Below the pieces are notes generated by a model. The model was given only the letters and a program-made list of their open reading frames with translations. It had not been told where the DNA came from and made no database searches. Below are positions 12,233 through 16,047 of a DNA stretch of 16,047 bases, piece after piece; within the stretch, counting starts at the first letter, position 1, and each line of letters opens with the position of its first letter. The stretch lies in contig DATKOD010000022.1 in NCBI GenBank assembly GCA_035524755.1, positions 1 to 16,047 of the forward strand, in the 5' to 3' direction. Both the position numbers and the translations under genes were made by a program. Origin of the DNA: JAGOPO01 sp035524755 (GTDB lineage Bacteria; Patescibacteriota; Minisyncoccia; 2-02-FULL-40-12; GWA2-44-9).

Positions 12233-13596
12233 AACTCACATTCTATGGCGGCGCGGTGCACGTGACCGGCGCCAACTACCTGCTGGAGGCCGGTGGCCTG
12301 AAGATCCTCGTCGACTGCGGCATGATCCAGGGGTCACGGTACAACGATGAGCTTAACTACCAGCCGTTGCCCTACGATGCCGCATCCATCGATTATCTGT
12401 TCGTCACACACAGCCATGTGGATCATATCGGACGCATCCCCAAGCTCTACCGCGAGGGGTTCCGCGGCGTCATCTACGCATCCGAGCCGACGGCGGCCAT
12501 CACCGCGGTCGCGTTGCCGGACACGTTGGACAAGATCGTCTCTGACGCCCGTGAATTCGGACAGCCGCCGCTGTGGGACAAGCACGACATGGAAGAATCA
12601 CTCCTCTTGTTCAGGGGTGTCCCGTACCGCGAACCCATCACGCTCAACCAGGAAGTGTCCGTGACGCCCCGTGATTCCGGCCACGTGCTCGGCTCGACCA
12701 TCTGGGAGTTCGCGATCACCGAGGACGGTACGACGAAGCGCATCGCGTTCCCGGGTGATATCGGCAATCCGCCGTCGCTGCTGTTGCACGGCATCGATTA
12801 CCCGCGCGGCGCCGACTACACGCTCGTGGAATCCGCCTACGGCGACCGTAAGCATGAGGCGCGCACAGAACGTCAGACGATGCTGCTGGACGCCATCGAG
12901 ACGACGCACACCCGCGGCGGCGTGCTGATGATCCCGTCGTTCGCCGTTGAGCGCACCCAGGAGCTCCTGCTGGAGATGGACACGCTGTTCGAGGCGGGCA
13001 AACTTCCGCACATGCCGGTATTCGTCGACTCGCCCCTGGCGATCAAGATAACGGACGTCTACGGGAGGTTCTCCGGGATGTTCAATGACGCGGCGCAGGA
13101 GATCCTGCGCGACAACGGGGGACTGTTCAAATTCCCCTGGCTGACGTTCACACCGTCGGTGGCGGAGTCCAAACACATCAACGACGCACCGGCACCGAAG
13201 ATCATCATCGCGGGATCGGGGATGTCGCAGGGCGGCAGGATCCTCCACCACGAGCTCCGGTACCTGTCAGACCCGCGGTCCATGATCCTGTTCATCGGCT
13301 ACCAGGTACAGGGTTCGCTGGGACGTCGCATCAAAGACGGCGAGAAATCCGTCACTATCTTCGGTACGCACGTGCCGGTCCGCTGCCACATCAGCAACAT
13401 CGGGGCATATTCCGCGCACGCGGACCAGGACGGCCTCATCGAATACATCCGACAGACGGCCGAGGGCGGCAAGCTCAAAGAATGCTTCGTTGTCCAAGGG
13501 GAAGAAGCGGCCGCCCAGGCACTGGCGGACCGCGCCGCCGCCGACCTGGGCGTTCACTGCATCGTGCCGCGTCCCGGAGAGGCATTCACCCTCTGA
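12229..13596 (+). CDS. Metallo-beta-lactamase/beta-CASP ribonuclease (CPSF73-like)
   Basis: 455 residues of a zinc-dependent RNA nuclease in the beta-CASP group (RNase J/CPSF73 relatives), expected to cut or trim RNA in the cytoplasm. Zinc-site motifs: THSHVDH (60-66: His61, His63, Asp65, His66), His152 in DSGHVLGS, Asp177 in FPGDIG. Beta-CASP motifs: A, VESAYGDR (200-207); B, SGMSQGGRILHH (330-341, His340); C, SAHAD (395-399, His397). The length and the ESxYG..GSGMxxGGR..SAHAD set match the short CPSF-like type, without the C-terminal extension or KH domains of RNase J and archaeal aCPSF1. Start at 12229 (ATGA overlap with the upstream stop); homology begins with MKLTFYGGA. Its stop abuts the CIRCE operator of lon. 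Confidence 0.93.
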   Translation: MKLTFYGGAVHVTGANYLLEAGGLKILVDCGMIQGSRYNDELNYQPLPYDAASIDYLFVTHSHVDHIGRIPKLYREGFRGVIYASEPTAAITAVALPDTLDKIVSDAREFGQPPLWDKHDMEESLLLFRGVPYREPITLNQEVSVTPRDSGHVLGSTIWEFAITEDGTTKRIAFPGDIGNPPSLLLHGIDYPRGADYTLVESAYGDRKHEARTERQTMLLDAIETTHTRGGVLMIPSFAVERTQELLLEMDTLFEAGKLPHMPVFVDSPLAIKITDVYGRFSGMFNDAAQEILRDNGGLFKFPWLTFTPSVAESKHINDAPAPKIIIAGSGMSQGGRILHHELRYLSDPRSMILFIGYQVQGSLGRRIKDGEKSVTIFGTHVPVRCHISNIGAYSAHADQDGLIEYIRQTAEGGKLKECFVVQGEEAAAQALADRAAADLGVHCIVPRPGEAFTL

Positions 13597-13623
13597 TTGG
13601 CACTCTCTTGCAGGTAGTGCTAA
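13597..13623 (+). promoter_or_regulatory. CIRCE operator (HrcA site) upstream of lon
   Basis: TTGGCACTC, 9 bp, TAGTGCTAA. The known CIRCE consensus is TTAGCACTC-N9-GAGTGCTAA, so 16 of 18 arm positions match and the spacer length is exact. It begins right after the beta-CASP stop and overlaps the lon promoter, whose -35 falls inside the N9 spacer. This predicts repression of lon by HrcA and release on heat shock. hrcA itself is not in the window. Confidence 0.85.
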
Positions 13624-13636
13624 TATCTGCTAGTAT
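13608..13636 (+). promoter_or_regulatory. Promoter of lon, embedded in CIRCE
   Basis: TTGCAG (13608-13613), 17-bp spacer, TAGTAT (13631-13636) with TGC before it (extended -10). The -10 ends 9 nt before the ATG at 13646, so the leader is about 2-3 nt and there is no Shine-Dalgarno. TGC-TAATAT at 13618-13626 is a second possible -10, but it would give a longer leader. Confidence 0.6.
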
Positions 13637-13645
13637 TCGGTTCCT

Positions 13646-15997
13646 ATGACTGAATTGCAGCTCAACCATACCGCCGTGTCCTCGCAGCTGCCGCTCATCG
13701 CGCTCAAGAACACGGTGCTGTTCCCGAAGACCGTCATCCCGCTGGTCGTCCAGCGGGCGAAATCCATCGCGGCCATGGAAGCGGCGCTTGCCGCCGACCG
13801 GATGGTGCTGTTCGTGACCCAGAAGAACCTCGAGGACGACATCGCCGAGGATGACCTGTTCTCCGTCGGCACCGTCGGCCGCATCATCTCCGCGTTCCGG
13901 CTGCCGGACGGCTCCGCGAAGATCGACGTCGAGGGTATCGGACGCGCACGCATCGTCAGTTACGCGGGGTTCAACCCGTTCTTGTCCGTGCACATCGAGC
14001 CCGTCATCTCATCGGCCGTGATGGACAGTCCCGAGAACTCGGCGCTGATGCGGCACGTCATCGAACAGTTCACGCACGTCGCGCAAAGCCCGCGGGTTCC
14101 GAACATCCTTCCCGAAGTCGTCAACCTGATGACCCAGCTGCGCGACCCCGAGCAGGTCATCGGCCTCATCGCCGCGAACCTGAACCTGGATGTCCGTCAG
14201 CAGCAGGACATCCTTGAACTCCGCGAGCATCCCGATGCGCTGCGGCAGTTGAATTTCTTCCTGGTCCGCGAGACCGAGGTGCAGAAGGCCGAAAAAGAAC
14301 TGGTCCGGAAGACGCAGAACAGCATCGGCCGCATCCAGAAGGAATACTTTTTGCGCGAACAGCTCAAGAACATCGAGAAAGAGCTCGGCGTCGACGAAGA
14401 TCGTGCCGAGATGGACGAACTGAAGGCCAAGATCCAGGCCGCCGGGATGCCTGAGGCCGTGCACGAGAAGGCCATGAAGGAATACGGCCGACTGGCCAAG
14501 ATGCCGCCGATGAGCCCCGAAGTCTCATACATCCGCACCTATCTGGATTGGTTGGTGGAGTTGCCGTGGAACAAGCGGACCAAGGACAAGATCGATCTCA
14601 AGGCGGCCAAACGGATCCTGGACGAAGACCATGCCGGACTGGAGAAGGTCAAGGACCGCATCCTGGAATACCTGGCGGTGCAGAAGCAGGTCGGTAAGCT
14701 CAAGGGGCCCATCCTGTGCTTCTACGGACCTCCGGGAACCGGCAAGACGTCCATCGGCAAATCCATCGCCCGGGCGCTGGGCCGCACGTTCGTACGCGTC
14801 TCGTTGGGCGGCATGCGCGACGAAGCGGAGATCCGCGGTCACCGGCGCACGTATGTCGGTGCCATGCCCGGCCGCATCATCCAGGGCATCCATCAGGCGA
14901 AGGTCTCCAACCCGGTGTTCTTGCTCGACGAAATCGACAAGCTCGGTATGGACTTCCGGGGTGACCCGTCAGCGGCGCTGTTGGAGGCGCTGGATCCCCA
15001 GCAGAACAACGCGTTCTCCGATCACTACCTGGAGATGCCGTATGATCTCTCCGACACGCTGTTCATCACGACGGCGAACTCGCTGGAAACCATCCCGTAC
15101 GCGCTTCGCGACCGGCTGGAGATCATCGACTTCCCGGGCTACACCGAGAACGAGAAACTCAAGATCGCCCGCGGGTTCCTTTTGCCGCGCGCACTGGCTG
15201 ACCACGGTCTGAAGAAGAACCAGCTCACGATGACCGACAGCGTGCTCCTGAAACTCATCCGTGACTGGACCCGTGAAGCCGGTGTCCGTGAACTCACCCG
15301 GCTCTTGAGTACGTCGGTGCGCAAGGTCACGCGCAAGCTGGTGGAGTCTCCGCGCAGCGCCCATGCCGCCGTGTCGGTCCGCGACCTTCAGGCTTACCTC
15401 GGTCCCGAGCGCTACCTGTCGCAGAACGGCGAGACGACCGACCAGGTCGGTGTCGCGATGGGATTGGCGTGGACGCCGGTCGGCGGCGAAGTGCTGCCCA
15501 TCGAGATTTCGCGCATGCCCGGCAAGGGCAAACTCATCCTCACCGGTCAACTGGGCGAAGTCATGCGCGAATCGGCGCAGGCCGCGCTCTCGTATGCGCG
15601 CGCGTGGGTAGCGAAGAACGGCATCAAAGTCGATCTGGGCCGCGAAGACCTGCACATCCACCTGCCGTCCGGCGCCATCAAGAAGGACGGCCCGTCCGCC
15701 GGCATCGCGCTGACCACGGCGCTCGTGTCACTGCTCACCAACCGTCCGGTGCGTCGTGACATCGCCATGACCGGAGAGGTCACCCTGCGGGGCAAGGTGA
15801 CGGAGATCGGCGGTCTCAAAGAAAAGGCACTGGCCGCTCTGCGGGCGGGCATCAAAACCATCATCATCCCGGCCGATAATAAACGCGACCTGGTGGATAT
15901 GCCCGACGAGGCGAAGAAGAAGCTCACGTTCATCCCGGTGAAGACGATGCCGGACGTCATCGAGGCCGCGCTCCGGCCTGCTTCGAAGCGCGCATAA
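13646..15997 (+). CDS. lon: ATP-dependent protease Lon (LonA type)
   Basis: 783 residues, full length for LonA, a hexameric cytoplasmic protease that degrades misfolded and regulatory proteins. Domains: N-terminal substrate-binding LON domain (about 12-205, starting LPLIALKNTVLFPKTVIPLVV), a helical and coiled-coil linker (about 210-310, LREQLKNIEKELG), the AAA+ module with Walker A GPPGTGKT (361-368) and Walker B LLDEIDK (426-432), a sensor region with ITTANSLETIPYALRDR, and the C-terminal protease domain with catalytic Ser684 in DGPSAGIA and Lys727 in GLKEKALAALRAGI. The Ser-Lys distance of 43 equals that in E. coli Lon. Start set by homology and by the promoter. It is a single-gene unit with its own CIRCE-controlled promoter and a terminator after the stop. 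Confidence 0.98.
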   Translation: MTELQLNHTAVSSQLPLIALKNTVLFPKTVIPLVVQRAKSIAAMEAALAADRMVLFVTQKNLEDDIAEDDLFSVGTVGRIISAFRLPDGSAKIDVEGIGRARIVSYAGFNPFLSVHIEPVISSAVMDSPENSALMRHVIEQFTHVAQSPRVPNILPEVVNLMTQLRDPEQVIGLIAANLNLDVRQQQDILELREHPDALRQLNFFLVRETEVQKAEKELVRKTQNSIGRIQKEYFLREQLKNIEKELGVDEDRAEMDELKAKIQAAGMPEAVHEKAMKEYGRLAKMPPMSPEVSYIRTYLDWLVELPWNKRTKDKIDLKAAKRILDEDHAGLEKVKDRILEYLAVQKQVGKLKGPILCFYGPPGTGKTSIGKSIARALGRTFVRVSLGGMRDEAEIRGHRRTYVGAMPGRIIQGIHQAKVSNPVFLLDEIDKLGMDFRGDPSAALLEALDPQQNNAFSDHYLEMPYDLSDTLFITTANSLETIPYALRDRLEIIDFPGYTENEKLKIARGFLLPRALADHGLKKNQLTMTDSVLLKLIRDWTREAGVRELTRLLSTSVRKVTRKLVESPRSAHAAVSVRDLQAYLGPERYLSQNGETTDQVGVAMGLAWTPVGGEVLPIEISRMPGKGKLILTGQLGEVMRESAQAALSYARAWVAKNGIKVDLGREDLHIHLPSGAIKKDGPSAGIALTTALVSLLTNRPVRRDIAMTGEVTLRGKVTEIGGLKEKALAALRAGIKTIIIPADNKRDLVDMPDEAKKKLTFIPVKTMPDVIEAALRPASKRA

Positions 15998-16010
15998 CGG
16001 ACGAAGAGAA

Positions 16011-16040
16011 GGCCGGCTCCTTGGAGCCGGCCGTTTTCTT
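16011..16040 (+). terminator. Intrinsic terminator of lon
   Basis: GGCCGGCTCC (16011-16020) and GGAGCCGGCC (16023-16032) form a perfect 10-bp GC-rich stem (realistically 8 bp with a CCTTGG loop), followed by GTTTTCTT (16033-16040). It starts 13 bp after the lon stop. The last bases of the window hold nothing further I can identify. Confidence 0.9.
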
Positions 16041-16047
16041 ACGATGC

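Noticed and set aside
16040..16045. TACGAT just after the lon terminator as a -10 of a following gene
   Set aside because: Same hexamer as the aspS-B -10, but no -35, no TGn before it, and the window ends before any start codon.

Overview
The window is a gene-dense bacterial segment (roughly 16 kb, GC-rich by eye) with no sign of phage, transposons or CRISPR. All recognisable genes are housekeeping genes: translation, cell-wall synthesis, DNA repair and protein or RNA turnover. Several traits point to a member of the Candidate Phyla Radiation (Patescibacteria), probably Parcubacteria-like; this is inference, not proof. They are a bacterial aspartyl-tRNA synthetase without its GAD insertion domain, a MurE-type ligase without its N-terminal UDP-binding domain, short intergenic regions, and cell-wall genes scattered outside a classical dcw cluster.

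Layout. At the left edge, on the minus strand, lies the N-terminal part of one aspS (copy A, running off the window), led by a tRNA-Lys(UUU) gene. A second, closely related aspS (copy B) runs the opposite way and heads aspS-B / D,D-carboxypeptidase / mraY / ftsW (749-5254). Next comes ruvA on the minus strand, back to back with uvrB on the plus strand, their start codons only 9 bp apart. Then follow rpsT with a terminator; femX-like, murE-like and a PIN-like gene of unknown function, ending in a strong terminator; a cupredoxin-like membrane-anchored protein, a presenilin-type (A22) intramembrane protease and a beta-CASP nuclease; and finally lon, with a terminator at the right edge.

How the genes work together. 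Peptidoglycan is the main theme. MraY makes lipid I, FtsW polymerises lipid II, the S11 carboxypeptidase trims stem peptides, MurE-like adds the third stem residue, and FemX-like adds amino acids from aminoacyl-tRNA to that residue. A second theme is quality control: Lon, the A22 protease and the beta-CASP RNase lie side by side.

Regulation visible in the sequence. Most first genes of transcription units have a -10 box (often extended TGn) ending only 6-9 nt before the start codon and no Shine-Dalgarno, which implies leaderless mRNAs. Internal genes start by ATGA or TGATG overlap or, for the PIN-like gene, by a good Shine-Dalgarno. The lon promoter carries a near-perfect CIRCE operator, implying HrcA heat-shock control. 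The most unusual items are the divergent aspS paralogues with the tRNA-Lys 4 nt from an aspS start codon, the ruvA/uvrB mirror-image start region, and the presenilin-type protease operon.
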